The notes below the pieces were generated by a model. The model ran no database searches. It was not told the DNA's origin and worked only from the letters and a program-made list of their open reading frames with translations. The translations under genes and the position numbers were made by a program. Source: Planctomycetaceae bacterium (GTDB taxonomy: Bacteria > Planctomycetota > Planctomycetia > Planctomycetales > Planctomycetaceae). Taken from it: a stretch of DNA of 50,345 nucleotides. Location of the stretch: positions 1-50,345 of the forward strand of contig JAGQPX010000008.1 of the NCBI GenBank assembly GCA_020426505.1, written 5' to 3'. Positions 16,372 through 24,251 of the stretch are shown piece after piece. Position 1 is the stretch's first letter. Each line of letters opens with the position of its first letter.

Positions 16372-16542
16372 GGGTTGGAGGAAGTTGGGGAGGACAGCGA
16401 GAGCGGCTGCCACCTCAGAAAAGCAATGATGTCCGCCAGTGACTGGCTGCTGCTCCTGATCGGAGTCCGTCAGCCGTCGCCTCACGTGGTCACCCGCAGG
16501 TGACGGAAGGGGACAGTTACGGATGCCCCCTCGTTCGTCAGT

Positions 16543-17049
16543 TCATGCCGACTGCTCTGCGCAGTCTGCACAGGGTTCCTCGTTGAGCCGCATCTGCGGC
16601 AATTCAACGAACTGATTCCACTCGCGCGCCAGTTCCGGAGAAATGTTGCGGTAGGAATCGAGATTGTCGTGTAGATCGGAACTGTCATAGTCACCGATCA
16701 ACGCGACTGAGTCTCCTGCCCAGCGACCAATCACGGTATCGGCCGGTGAGCAAACTGGCTGTCCCTCGCGTGACATGGCGGCGAGGATGACTGCTGCCAG
16801 TTCGACATTGTCATCGTCGCTGTCACCCGAAAGTTCATACGCCAACGGTCCCGATCCGTACACATCACCACCTCCCGAACGATCGCTCTTTCTGAGCAAC
16901 AGGGTGAAGATGGCGCCATGCGGACTGACCGCCCACTCCCAAAGTCTGGCACCGCCACCGAGACACCAGGGACAGACATACTCCTGGATGTTCAAGTTGA
17001 CGGCTTTGAAGTATTGACCCATAGGAATTGGGGAACACAAACTACTCAT
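16543..17049 (-). CDS. Conserved MGQYF-type element protein
   Basis: A 168-residue protein. The core begins MGQYFKAVNLNIQEYVCPWC and ends with VIGRWAGDSVALIGDYDSSD. I recall proteins with MGQY...N...EY at the start and the RWAGDxxxxxGDY signature as widespread but uncharacterised in planctomycetes and other bacteria. A Cys pair (CPWC) and a late CADC may bind metal. The start at 17049 has AGGA 6 nt upstream, but family members usually begin at the MGQY methionine, here 17022. Confidence 0.65.
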   Translation of the reverse strand: MSSLCSPIPMGQYFKAVNLNIQEYVCPWCLGGGARLWEWAVSPHGAIFTLLLRKSDRSGGGDVYGSGPLAYELSGDSDDDNVELAAVILAAMSREGQPVCSPADTVIGRWAGDSVALIGDYDSSDLHDNLDSYRNISPELAREWNQFVELPQMRLNEEPCADCAEQSA

Positions 17050-17377
17050 CTCACGTCCTGTGAGACGGAAAAACCCACACCGGAAGCGACCGATCCCGTC
17101 CGTAACGCCGTGATCGGAGTGCCTCCTGGTGGTGTGGCTGCACAATGACGACATGGAAGTTCCCTGACGAGTTCGTTGATGACGAACTTGCTGTGTCTGT
17201 TGATGATGAGATGGATGTTGGAGAGTCAGGCGAGGTCAGCGAAAGAAGCTGCTGCCTGGGAAAGGATCTAGATCAGCCAGTGACTGTCGACAGGTCCACT
17301 GGACACAGTCGAACGTCGCCTGACCGGTCCGCATGTCAGCGGTCATGCGGACAGGTGATCGGCACAGCCGATCCGTT
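17050..17377. other. No supported gene
   Basis: About 328 nt. A plus-strand frame (17145-17429) begins MTTWKFPDEFVDDELAVSVD but lacks a ribosome site and turns into low-quality sequence; it is not accepted. Confidence 0.4.
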
Positions 17378-17713
17378 TCAATCGTTGATGCCGACGCAGG
17401 CTTCGAGGCGATTCAGCCGTAATCTGTGACGTCGTTGGACGTCACGAAGGGGCTCATCGTGGTCACCTAGAGCGTCGAAGATGTCGCGGCCGTGGGTCTC
17501 GAACGCCAGGTTGAAGTGGCGAGTGAGATCGTTCTTCCAACGTTCGTTCGCGGTGAGGATTTCATCCTTCCAGCGTTCGTTGGATTCCAGAATCTCGTCC
17601 TTCCACGTCTCGTCGGCATCGTACAGGTGGCTGACGGCTTCCATCAGTTTCCCGATGTCGCCCTTCAGCTCCTGAATATCGGCCTTCGTAGCCGGTTTGC
17701 TGTCAGTCTTCAT
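17378..17713 (-). CDS. Coiled-coil protein with 11-residue repeats
   Basis: A 111-residue, strongly charged helical protein starting MKTDSKPATKADIQELKGDI. In the middle a unit of 11 residues is repeated almost exactly (TWKDEILESNE, RWKDEILTANE, RWKNDLTRHFN), which fits a right-handed undecad coiled coil. The opening TKADIQELKGDIGKLMEAV resembles short DUF1640-type coiled coils. No membrane segment is present. It could be a structural or adaptor protein. The start lacks a clear ribosome site; an in-frame ATG at 17842 would add 43 Cys/Ser-rich residues. Confidence 0.6.
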   Translation of the reverse strand: MKTDSKPATKADIQELKGDIGKLMEAVSHLYDADETWKDEILESNERWKDEILTANERWKNDLTRHFNLAFETHGRDIFDALGDHDEPLRDVQRRHRLRLNRLEACVGIND

Positions 17714-18045
17714 GATGACGAAAGGGTACAGGACTACTTGGCTGCAGCGCAACCAGAATCCCATGCAATGACACGCACCACAGTGAGCCGCTGATCTCAC
17801 CTCGGACGTGCCGGTTGCATGGCTGCTTGAAAACGAAGTCATCTCATCACCCGTTGGCGATGTGGGATTGGAAAGGAGAGTGAGGTGATCGAAGGAGAGT
17901 CGTTCGCACCTCGGAAAGGATGTTCGTTTCCACCGGTGTCTTCGGCCTGGTTCACCCATCGGAGAACGCCGATCCGTCAACACCCGGTCATCATGACCGA
18001 ACAGAGCAGGCGATCAGGGTCGCCCGCATTGCTCGGTCGGCAGGG
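17714..18045. other. No supported gene
   Basis: About 332 nt between two minus-strand genes. Nothing beyond the possible N-terminal extension of the coiled-coil gene (to 17842) was seen. Confidence 0.4.
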
Positions 18046-18339
18046 TCAGTCACCATTCGTGCTGGACCGCTGCTCTTGTTCGCATTCAAGGATGGACTCC
18101 CACGCTTGATGAGCCAGGTGGGCGACGATCGGGAGATCGTCCCTCGAAAACGTGGAGGTCGTCTTGAACTGGTCACCGTCCTTGTAGGTCCGCACGAGGC
18201 TGACCTTATAGAACGGGCGATCATCATCCGTCTGATTCTCGAACACGCTGGCTGAGACACCGCGCAGACGGAAGGTTTCGATCGGTTGGTTGTTGGGGAC
18301 GCTGGCGGTTTTGGCGTCCGGTTTGCGAGAAGACGTCAT
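18046..18339 (-). CDS. Small conserved element protein, VSASVF paralog
   Basis: A 97-residue protein (start MTSSRKPDAKTAS). After a 20-residue Ser/Asn-rich lead it has FRLRGVSASVFENQ, then FYKVSLVRTYKDGDQFKTTS and TFSRDDLPIVAHLAHQAWES. The pattern of strand, strand with Arg-x-Tyr, then DDLP and a helix is shared with the protein at 15289-15546. The longer frame to 18984 crosses a structured repeat and is not believed. Function unknown. Confidence 0.7.
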   Translation of the reverse strand: MTSSRKPDAKTASVPNNQPIETFRLRGVSASVFENQTDDDRPFYKVSLVRTYKDGDQFKTTSTFSRDDLPIVAHLAHQAWESILECEQEQRSSTNGD

Positions 18340-18659
18340 GTCGAAAGGGGGAAACAATCTATGAAGATCCACACCGTGAGGCACCGGGCATGATTCGTCC
18401 CTGACCGAATCAAATCGGCGCGTCCACGTGGTTGTGTGGCTGGCCCGCCGAGGGCGGCTTGTGCCTCCGGCAGGTGAAGATGAAACGGACAACATCGTCC
18501 GCAAGGAATCAGAAATCGATCGGGCGGTGCCAACAGCGACAACAATCACAATGGCCCTCACCTGGGGGGGCCGCTTGCTCGACCGATAGGTCGAGAGCCG
18601 ACATGGGAAGGTGCGTGACCGGTTCAGATCACCATCCCGGTCACGCGGTTGGGTCGGCT
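18340..18659. other. No supported gene
   Basis: About 320 nt before the large inverted repeat. Frames here have the biased content of shadows. Confidence 0.4.
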
Positions 18660-18840
18660 GGGGTCGCGAGGGGCTGTGCCCCTGGCTATTTGCTCTGGAC
18701 GGAACCGTGGTGTGGAGCGACGCACCCATGGAAGGGAAGTGTCGTGCATTCAGTCTCCGCACGACACAACCGCAAATCAGCCACCCAGAGCAAATAGCCA
18801 GGGGACGCGGAGAGAAACGGAGCGGGCCCCTGGCGACCCC
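18660..18840. repeat. 181-bp nested inverted-repeat element
   Basis: Outer arms 18660-18674 and 18826-18840 pair over 14 of 15 bases (GGGGTCGC...GGGGC). Inner arms 18679-18698 and 18785-18804 pair perfectly over 20 bases (CCCCTGGCTATTTGCTCTGG). Between them is a further hairpin with GTCGTGC (18740-18746) and GCACGAC (18759-18765). The two sides of the outer loop are unequal in length. No gene lies inside. It could be a MITE-like or palindromic intergenic repeat, or encode a structured RNA. Confidence 0.75.
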
Positions 18841-18922
18841 AAGCGGGGCGGGGATAACAGGTTGCGATGAGACTTTCACCATCAGAAGAGACCCTCCACT
18901 TGACCCGCGGCTGACGACCAAA

Positions 18923-18956
18923 GGGTCGACCCTAGGGTACACCCTCGGGTCGACCC
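18923..18956. promoter_or_regulatory. Paired palindromes GGGTCGACCC
   Basis: The perfect 10-bp palindrome GGGTCGACCC occurs at 18923-18932 and 18947-18956, with starts 24 bp apart, on either side of TAGGGTACACCCTC, itself partly symmetric. The block sits just past the 3' end of the replication-relaxation gene. It looks like a protein-binding site array, for example for the replication-relaxation protein, partition or transfer functions. Confidence 0.55.
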
Positions 18957-18987
18957 GCTGCTCTGATTTCGAGGCTGCTGACATGGC

Positions 18988-19899
18988 TTATTTCGCTGTG
19001 ACAGGTTGAGATGTGTGAGGCTGATCGACCGCGATCTCCGCTGCCGGTTTCTCCAGCAGGGGCCCGACACCACCGCGATAGTCGTGAATGACTTTGCCAA
19101 ACAAAGCGTTCTGTGGTGTGAATTCCTCCAGCGCGACAAACAGCCACTGCTCCGGGTGCAGGTCATCATGTCCGGCCACGCACGATCGGAGAATGTCGCG
19201 CCGGTTCGGACTCGTCGTGATGATCAGCACGGCGAAATCGTCGAAGGTCGTGCCGGGAAAGTGCCGCCGATGTCCCTGCGTGTCGAGTAATTCGGCGTAT
19301 CCCGGCACTTTCGACGCGGCCACGCGCTTCGCGCCGGTGGTGCCACGGTCGACCTCGACGTAGTGCACACGCCGGTGTCCGGCGACTTCCAGACAAAAGG
19401 CCGCATCGGGTGAGCAACTCAGTGGCTTCGGCCCCTCGCGAAATTGCGTATGTAATACGTATGACGTGGGCTCCCCCTGTTCGTCGTTGATCGTCTGCCA
19501 TTCGTTGAGCCAGCCGTTGAGCGTCACGCCAGCCGCACGGTTCACGGCCGTCTCCACAATCCAATGCGCCTCGGCGATATCGAGCCAGTGATACAGCCGA
19601 TCGATGCGGGGCGGGCGCACGTTGGTCTGCAGCCAGGCTTCATCACCGTAGTACACGGCCAGCGCATCAGCCCCTTTCGCGGTCAGATAATACGCCGGGC
19701 CCGAGTTGCCGGTGGAGAAGGCGACGTTCACAGCACTGCGGGCGACGTAATGATCCGTGACGAGATGTTGCAGCAAGCGCCGCGTGTTGCGGCGGTCTTT
19801 GCGCTGCGGGAACACCGCGCGATGCACCATGCTGGCGGTGAGTACGTAGTAACTCGCCAAAGCCTGGAGTACGCGGATTCCGTTTTCAGTGAGCTTCAT
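18988..19899 (-). CDS. Replication-relaxation family protein
   Basis: A 303-residue protein. The N-terminal winged helix (residues about 5-75: GIRVLQALASYYVLTASMVH, then NTRRLLQHLVTDHYVARSAV) is followed by a YYLTAKGADALA segment. The C-terminal half has an endonuclease-like core (SCSPDAAFCLEVAGHRRVHY, VEVDRGTTGAKRVAASKVPG) with the D...E-x-D pattern. This is the Replic_Relax architecture found on plasmids and conjugative elements, implicated in replication or transfer. The start has GGAGG 6 nt upstream and overlaps the upstream gene by 4 nt. Paired palindromes lie just downstream. Confidence 0.8.
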   Translation of the reverse strand: MKLTENGIRVLQALASYYVLTASMVHRAVFPQRKDRRNTRRLLQHLVTDHYVARSAVNVAFSTGNSGPAYYLTAKGADALAVYYGDEAWLQTNVRPPRIDRLYHWLDIAEAHWIVETAVNRAAGVTLNGWLNEWQTINDEQGEPTSYVLHTQFREGPKPLSCSPDAAFCLEVAGHRRVHYVEVDRGTTGAKRVAASKVPGYAELLDTQGHRRHFPGTTFDDFAVLIITTSPNRRDILRSCVAGHDDLHPEQWLFVALEEFTPQNALFGKVIHDYRGGVGPLLEKPAAEIAVDQPHTSQPVTAK

Positions 19900-20138
19900 T
19901 CCTGACCTCCGTCACAGCCGATGGCGATGTCGCCTTGGAGCAGTGGATGACCTGACTCTGCACGCCGCAGAGAAAAGAGAGCACGCGAGGTTCGGAAAAC
20001 GAACTGCGTGCGAAAGGTCCGCCTGAGGTCAGGCGATTCATCCGGGACTCGGAACTGCGTCGACTCGATGAGTCGCGACCGTTTCCAGTCCGCCGGACGG
20101 GACACCGACAAACGTGTGTCCTGTGTGACTTTCATCAT
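19896..20138 (-). CDS. Small basic hypothetical protein upstream of Replic_Relax
   Basis: An 80-residue Arg/Ser-rich protein (MMKVTQDTRLSVSRPADWKR). GGAG lies 6 nt before the first ATG, and its TGA overlaps the Replic_Relax ATG as ATGA, so it looks like a translated leader gene of the operon. The composition is not strongly protein-like, so it may only serve coupling. No family recognised. Confidence 0.45.
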   Translation of the reverse strand: MMKVTQDTRLSVSRPADWKRSRLIESTQFRVPDESPDLRRTFRTQFVFRTSRALFSLRRAESGHPLLQGDIAIGCDGGQE

Positions 20139-20185
20139 GGGATTCTCCGGCCATTTGTCAAGACTTTTTTTCGAGCAGCGCGCGG

Positions 20186-20197
20186 TACGCTGCACGC
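20186..20197 (+). promoter_or_regulatory. Extended -10 of a likely leaderless transcript
   Basis: TACGCT is followed by exactly 6 nt and then the ATG at 20198, with no Shine-Dalgarno site. The same TACGCT-N6-ATG arrangement precedes the gene at 47412. This spacing would start transcription at or next to the ATG. Confidence 0.45.
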
Positions 20198-20560
20198 ATG
20201 GAGCGCGGACCACCCTGCAGCGGCACGGCGGACGACCTGTGGCAACGCCGCACCAATCAGCGCGCCGCTCGGCAGAAACTGATCGCCCTGCGTCGAGCCG
20301 AACGAATTGCCGATTCGTTCGAAGCACTCTGGCACCGCACGGATCTCTCGGATGCACGCATCGGTTACTTGCGCCGCGTTCGTCGTGAGCAATACTGTGC
20401 TGCCACTGAAATCGACATCGACGAGCGGCAACCGGTGAGTCAACTGCTCGAACAGATCGCGGAGACAGGAGACATGACGGTGGCCGAAGCAATTCGGATG
20501 GCGAAGCAGCAACTCGTTGAAGTCGTCTCCAACAGTGATGTTGATCACTTCACAGGTTGA
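20198..20560 (+). CDS. Hypothetical helical protein before the transfer ATPase
   Basis: A 120-residue basic, helical protein (RTNQRAARQKLIALRRAERI, then a more acidic second half with VSQLLEQIAETGDMTVAEAI). It lies 57 nt upstream of the conjugative ATPase gene in the same direction. No ribosome site, but a -10-like box sits 6 nt before the start, so the transcript may be leaderless. No family recognised; position suggests an accessory role in transfer. Confidence 0.6.
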   Translation: MERGPPCSGTADDLWQRRTNQRAARQKLIALRRAERIADSFEALWHRTDLSDARIGYLRRVRREQYCAATEIDIDERQPVSQLLEQIAETGDMTVAEAIRMAKQQLVEVVSNSDVDHFTG

Positions 20561-20617
20561 TCGCCGCGCGTCACGGGGAATAATTCGTGAGACAGTCCGC
20601 CGTGGGGAGTTCCACTG

Positions 20618-22378
20618 ATGCACCATCCGCTCTATCCGATTCGCCTGGGTGTTGATCTCGGTACCCAACAGGCTTTGTTCCTGCCTCACGATTCGTTTCG
20701 CACGCACTATCAATTGGTCGGTGCTACCGGGTCTGGGAAAACCAATGCGATTCACACGTTTTTGCGGACGCTGATGAAAGAGCCTGAGCAGCAGGCCTGC
20801 ATCTTTGTCTTCGATCCGATGGGCAACCTGAGTCGCGATATTCTGCGGTGGATGGTCAGCCGACACTGCCCCGAACATGTGCGTCGACGCTTGTTGTACA
20901 TCGAACCGGCCCGTGAAGAGGTGGTCATCCCCTTCAACCCGCTGACGTATACGAGCGAGGCCAACTTCTATTACCAGGTTGCCCGCGCAGTGGACCTGGT
21001 CCTGCGTGCTTGGAGTGCCCAGGATCTGGCCCAGCAGCCGCGACTCATGCAGTGGGCCTACAAGGCGATGTGTGCCATGGCCGCTCTGGACTTTCCACTG
21101 TCCATGTCGCAGCACCTGCTGCATCCGGGGACGGACGAGCATCGGGCGCTCCTGCGCCAGATCCCGGATGAGATCGCCTACCAATGGTCGGAGATTCTGC
21201 AGGCGAAGGGGAGTGAACCGACACGGATTCTCGAATCGACACGCAACCGATTCGATCCGTTCTACAACTCGTCGATCCTGCGGCGCATGTTTGGAGCAAC
21301 CGAGAGCCGATTTGATGCGGAACGATTCATCAAAGAACGGCGGATCGTCGTGGTGAACCTGGCCAAGCTCGGCAAGTTGCCGGTGCAACTGGGCAATACA
21401 ATCGGCTCGCTGCTGCTCAACGAAGTCTTTGAGACGGTCTACAACATGACGACCCTGCAAGGCCGTGAGTCGGTCGAGCCGACGTACGTCCTGCTGGATG
21501 AGTTCCAGCGGTACGCGGCCAGTCCAGACATCGAAGACTCTCTGCCGACTGTCCGTCAGATGGGACTGCGGCTGATTCTGGCGCACCAGTCCTTCTCTCA
21601 ACTGGACCAGGGAGACATCGATCTGACCAACATGATCTGGCAGGCCCGCTCGCGATTGATGTTTGCCAACAATGCTGAGGATGCCGACATCGTTGCCGAA
21701 GAACTGGCAACACTCACCTTCGATCCAATGGCGATCAAAGACAAGCGGACCTCGCTCAAGCAACTGATTCGAGGTTACCGGCGGGAGTGGCTCACCACCG
21801 AAGGCGTGTCCAGCACGCACTCGGAATCGGTCATCGATCAACGCTCGGTGGGATACAATCGCAGCGACGCAGAGACCCGGGCGTTGTATCGACCTGGCGG
21901 ATCGAAGACAACGGGCACGGGGCGGAACGAAGGGCAAGTCACCGGCGGCACCAAGGCGAACAGCAACGCCACATCGTCGGGTCGTCACGAAGTCAACGTC
22001 CCGATCCACGAGACGATCGAAGAGATCTCGAACATCACCTACGTCCCCTTTGACGAGCACCGACTCGACTGGGCCAAGAAGATTCGCCAACTCGATACGG
22101 GCATCGCTTTTGCCAATCTGGTCAATGATCCCGAACTGCATCATGTCTGTGTTGATTATTCGCCGATTGAACCGACACCGGCCATAGAAGCGGCGGTCGA
22201 AGAACTGATCGCCCGCAACTTCGAGCAGGATGCATTTATCTCCCGTGAAGAGTCTGACCGTCTGGCGGATGAACAACGCCGCCAACTGTTGACGCCTCCG
22301 AAGATCGTGGTCGAGTCCGAGCGTGGTGAAGCCGACAGTCGACCGGGCTCTCCCCATCTTTTTCGGACTCCTCGGTAA
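20618..22378 (+). CDS. Conjugative/HerA-type ATPase (type IV coupling-like)
   Basis: A 586-residue P-loop ATPase of the FtsK-HerA class. Walker A GATGSGKT is at residues 35-42 and Walker B YVLLDEFQRY at about 289-298. The sensor-like LILAHQSFSQL follows. The C-terminus is polar with a Gly/Thr/Asn-rich linker and no membrane segment. Such proteins couple DNA to a type IV secretion channel or pump it during conjugation, and the companion ATPase at 47750 carries the same class of motor. GGGGAG lies upstream of the ATG. It is convergent with the cargo operon, which ends only 13 nt away. TraD/VirD4-type or VirB4-type cannot be settled by eye, although the lack of N-terminal membrane helices argues against classic VirD4. 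Confidence 0.78.
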   Translation: MHHPLYPIRLGVDLGTQQALFLPHDSFRTHYQLVGATGSGKTNAIHTFLRTLMKEPEQQACIFVFDPMGNLSRDILRWMVSRHCPEHVRRRLLYIEPAREEVVIPFNPLTYTSEANFYYQVARAVDLVLRAWSAQDLAQQPRLMQWAYKAMCAMAALDFPLSMSQHLLHPGTDEHRALLRQIPDEIAYQWSEILQAKGSEPTRILESTRNRFDPFYNSSILRRMFGATESRFDAERFIKERRIVVVNLAKLGKLPVQLGNTIGSLLLNEVFETVYNMTTLQGRESVEPTYVLLDEFQRYAASPDIEDSLPTVRQMGLRLILAHQSFSQLDQGDIDLTNMIWQARSRLMFANNAEDADIVAEELATLTFDPMAIKDKRTSLKQLIRGYRREWLTTEGVSSTHSESVIDQRSVGYNRSDAETRALYRPGGSKTTGTGRNEGQVTGGTKANSNATSSGRHEVNVPIHETIEEISNITYVPFDEHRLDWAKKIRQLDTGIAFANLVNDPELHHVCVDYSPIEPTPAIEAAVEELIARNFEQDAFISREESDRLADEQRRQLLTPPKIVVESERGEADSRPGSPHLFRTPR

Positions 22379-22391
22379 CCATCACGTCTGT

Positions 22392-23300
22392 TCAGGGCTG
22401 AGAGAGCTGTCGCTTGAGTAGCTCGTGCATCGCTTTCCGCTGCTCCTCTTCGAGGTCGAGTTCGACTGTCTCCAACGTATCAGGAGGCACTCTTGAGTTG
22501 CGGAGCCGTGACTTTCGTTCCTCAAAGAAGTGGACCACTTCTTCGACCGTCTCAAACACCGGCAGCGATTTGTTTTGAACGGACGGGCCCAGTGATTCAC
22601 GCATCATCTGCATCAGTTTTTCGGCGCGACGGGCGAACAGCGTGGGGGACAGCTCGTCCGTCAGAAAACGGTCAAAGTAGGTTTGCACCTGTTCGGGGGG
22701 TAGCCGGGATTGGAGTTCCACTCGATGACGATCGTAGAGCAGCCGCAACTCCAATCGGACCTCATCACGTCGCCGCTGTTGGAGTTCTCGACGCCGTTTC
22801 TCTCGCGCAGCTTCACGGGCCGCTTCCTCCCGTTGATCTGAATTGGCATGCCAGGCCGACTGACGTCGCGACTCATCGTGCGCCCGGGACAACTCCGCCA
22901 GACGTTGACTCACCAGCCTCCGCCATCTGCGCCAGGCCGAAAAGCACGATTGACCCGGCGCAAAGAGCAAGTGATCAGCGAGAGCCGCACCCAGAGGAAG
23001 CAACAGCCAGGCGGCTGCGAGCACTGATGCAGCGAACGCCACACCACGGACAGAGACCGACACGAGTTGTTCGGCCGTCATGACCCCGTCCAGACCCAGC
23101 GATCGCAGCATCCAGAGTACAAAGGCTGCCAGAGCCAGCCAGAGCCCGAACCGACTCAGGTCCGGACGCGACTCAACGGCCTTGCTGCCAATTGTCAGCA
23201 AGATCAGGAGGGCGAACGATAATGCGCACAAGTCGCCACGTTCGACGAACACGACCGTCTTTTCGACAAGCGGGATCAGGTTGAAATCATTCCAGGTCAT
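22392..23300 (-). CDS. Membrane protein with long charged coiled coil
   Basis: A 302-residue protein. Three membrane helices lie at about residues 25-40, 52-70 and 85-110. From about 120 to the end there is a long Arg/Glu-rich coiled coil (EEAAREAAREKRRRELQQRR) and a soluble tail ending KAMHELLKRQLSQP. It is the last gene of the five-gene VWA/ABC/FGE operon, 21 nt after the FGE-like gene. The coil would face the cytoplasm. No family recognised; it may couple the ABC exporter to a cytoplasmic partner. Confidence 0.65.
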   Translation of the reverse strand: MTWNDFNLIPLVEKTVVFVERGDLCALSFALLILLTIGSKAVESRPDLSRFGLWLALAAFVLWMLRSLGLDGVMTAEQLVSVSVRGVAFAASVLAAAWLLLPLGAALADHLLFAPGQSCFSAWRRWRRLVSQRLAELSRAHDESRRQSAWHANSDQREEAAREAAREKRRRELQQRRRDEVRLELRLLYDRHRVELQSRLPPEQVQTYFDRFLTDELSPTLFARRAEKLMQMMRESLGPSVQNKSLPVFETVEEVVHFFEERKSRLRNSRVPPDTLETVELDLEEEQRKAMHELLKRQLSQP

Positions 23301-23321
23301 GTGTCTGAGTCTTGGTGATCT

Positions 23322-24251
23322 TCAACGGGGTTCGGCGACGATGCGAAATCCGATGGAAGGCTTCCGAGCGTCGTAGTACTCTTCACCGCGCACCGCTGAC
23401 CGGCAGCCCCAGACGGTCGTGCTCGACCAGGCCCCGCCGCGGATGGGGCGAAGATCGGGATCGGGGAGGTCCGTATCTGCACACCACTCCCACACATTGC
23501 CGTGCATGTCGTGTAACCCCCAGGCGTTGGGTCGCCGCTGGGCGACACGATCGGGTGATGATTGGGCAAACCAGGCGTACCCCTCGACGAAGCGTTCCAG
23601 GTATTCCTGATCTCCGGCAATAGACTTGTCCAAGGCCAGGGCTAATTCGTCCTTCTCGTCAGTGGACACCGCGAACGGTGCCCTTGTGCCAGCACGGCAG
23701 GCGTACTCCCACTCCTGTTCAGTCGGCAGCCGGAACTGGTATTCGGAGTACGTTTCCGTCAGACGCGCGCAGAACCCATGCACTTCATCCCAGCTGATCC
23801 CCGTCACGGGACGATCAGGGTCGGAGGAGAGGGAAGGCACACTCCCTCCATGTGTTTGGAACTGTGCTTCGGTCACCTCGGTGGCCAGCAGATAGAACGA
23901 GTCGTAGATCACTGCAAACGCTTGCTCCTCCCAGTCCTCACGTCCATATTCGTCTCCGGGGGAGCCAACGACGACCGACCCTTCGGGAATGAACATGAAA
24001 CCGAGGTTGCCCAGCACGAGATCGATCTGCGAGCCAAGCGTCGGTGGTTCGAGCACGGTTCGGGGCGGTTCGATGGTAGACGACGAGGTAATTGCTGTCG
24101 GTTCAGTGTGGAGAGAGATCCCCTCTATAGCAGCGCGGGGTGGACGGGAGGCCGAACGACAGGACACAACGACGGTGGCAACGCACACTCCACCAATCAA
24201 CCCCGCGCTGATGAGCACCACTTTCCACACCACATTTCTCCCAAGAATCAA
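23322..24251 (-). CDS. Membrane-anchored FGE/sulfatase-modifying-factor-like protein
   Basis: A 309-residue protein. An N-terminal membrane segment (residues about 8-30) ends near a Cys, so it may be a lipoprotein or an anchored protein. A linker follows, then an FGE-sulfatase domain from about residue 85: FMFIPEGSVVVGSPGDEYGR, TEVTEAQF, RPVTGISWDEVHGFCARLTE, FRLPTEQEWEYACRAGT, AWGLHDMHGNVWEWCAD, PIRGGAWSST and a final SIGFRIVAEPR. The fold is clear. Genuine formylglycine-generating enzymes need a Cys pair near the end; here only one Cys (WGCRSA) is in that zone, so this looks like a non-oxidase binding or scaffold version. Its start overlaps the permease stop as ATGA. Confidence 0.85.
   Translation of the reverse strand: MILGRNVVWKVVLISAGLIGGVCVATVVVSCRSASRPPRAAIEGISLHTEPTAITSSSTIEPPRTVLEPPTLGSQIDLVLGNLGFMFIPEGSVVVGSPGDEYGREDWEEQAFAVIYDSFYLLATEVTEAQFQTHGGSVPSLSSDPDRPVTGISWDEVHGFCARLTETYSEYQFRLPTEQEWEYACRAGTRAPFAVSTDEKDELALALDKSIAGDQEYLERFVEGYAWFAQSSPDRVAQRRPNAWGLHDMHGNVWEWCADTDLPDPDLRPIRGGAWSSTTVWGCRSAVRGEEYYDARKPSIGFRIVAEPR

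Noticed and set aside
18046..18984. A 312-codon minus-strand gene extending the VSASVF paralog upstream
   Set aside because: The extension crosses the nested inverted repeat and part of the palindrome array and has no protein-like content; the family homology begins near 18339.
20134..20161. A minus-strand TTGACA-N16-CATGAT promoter for the Replic_Relax operon
   Set aside because: Its -10 box overlaps the start codon of the small gene at 20138, which has a good ribosome site, so the transcript would start inside that gene.
20135..22357. A 740-codon minus-strand open frame across the transfer ATPase
   Set aside because: It lies wholly opposite a gene with clear Walker motifs; the translation is Arg/His/Gln-rich without motifs, typical of an antisense shadow in G/C-rich DNA.
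14956..23300. CRISPR arrays or toxin-antitoxin pairs among the small genes
   Set aside because: No regularly spaced direct repeats and no recognisable toxin or antitoxin families were seen; the small genes are better described as unknown.
23322..24251. A diversity-generating retroelement targeting the FGE-like gene
   Set aside because: No reverse transcriptase and no template/variable repeat pair were found in the window; the FGE-like fold alone is not enough.
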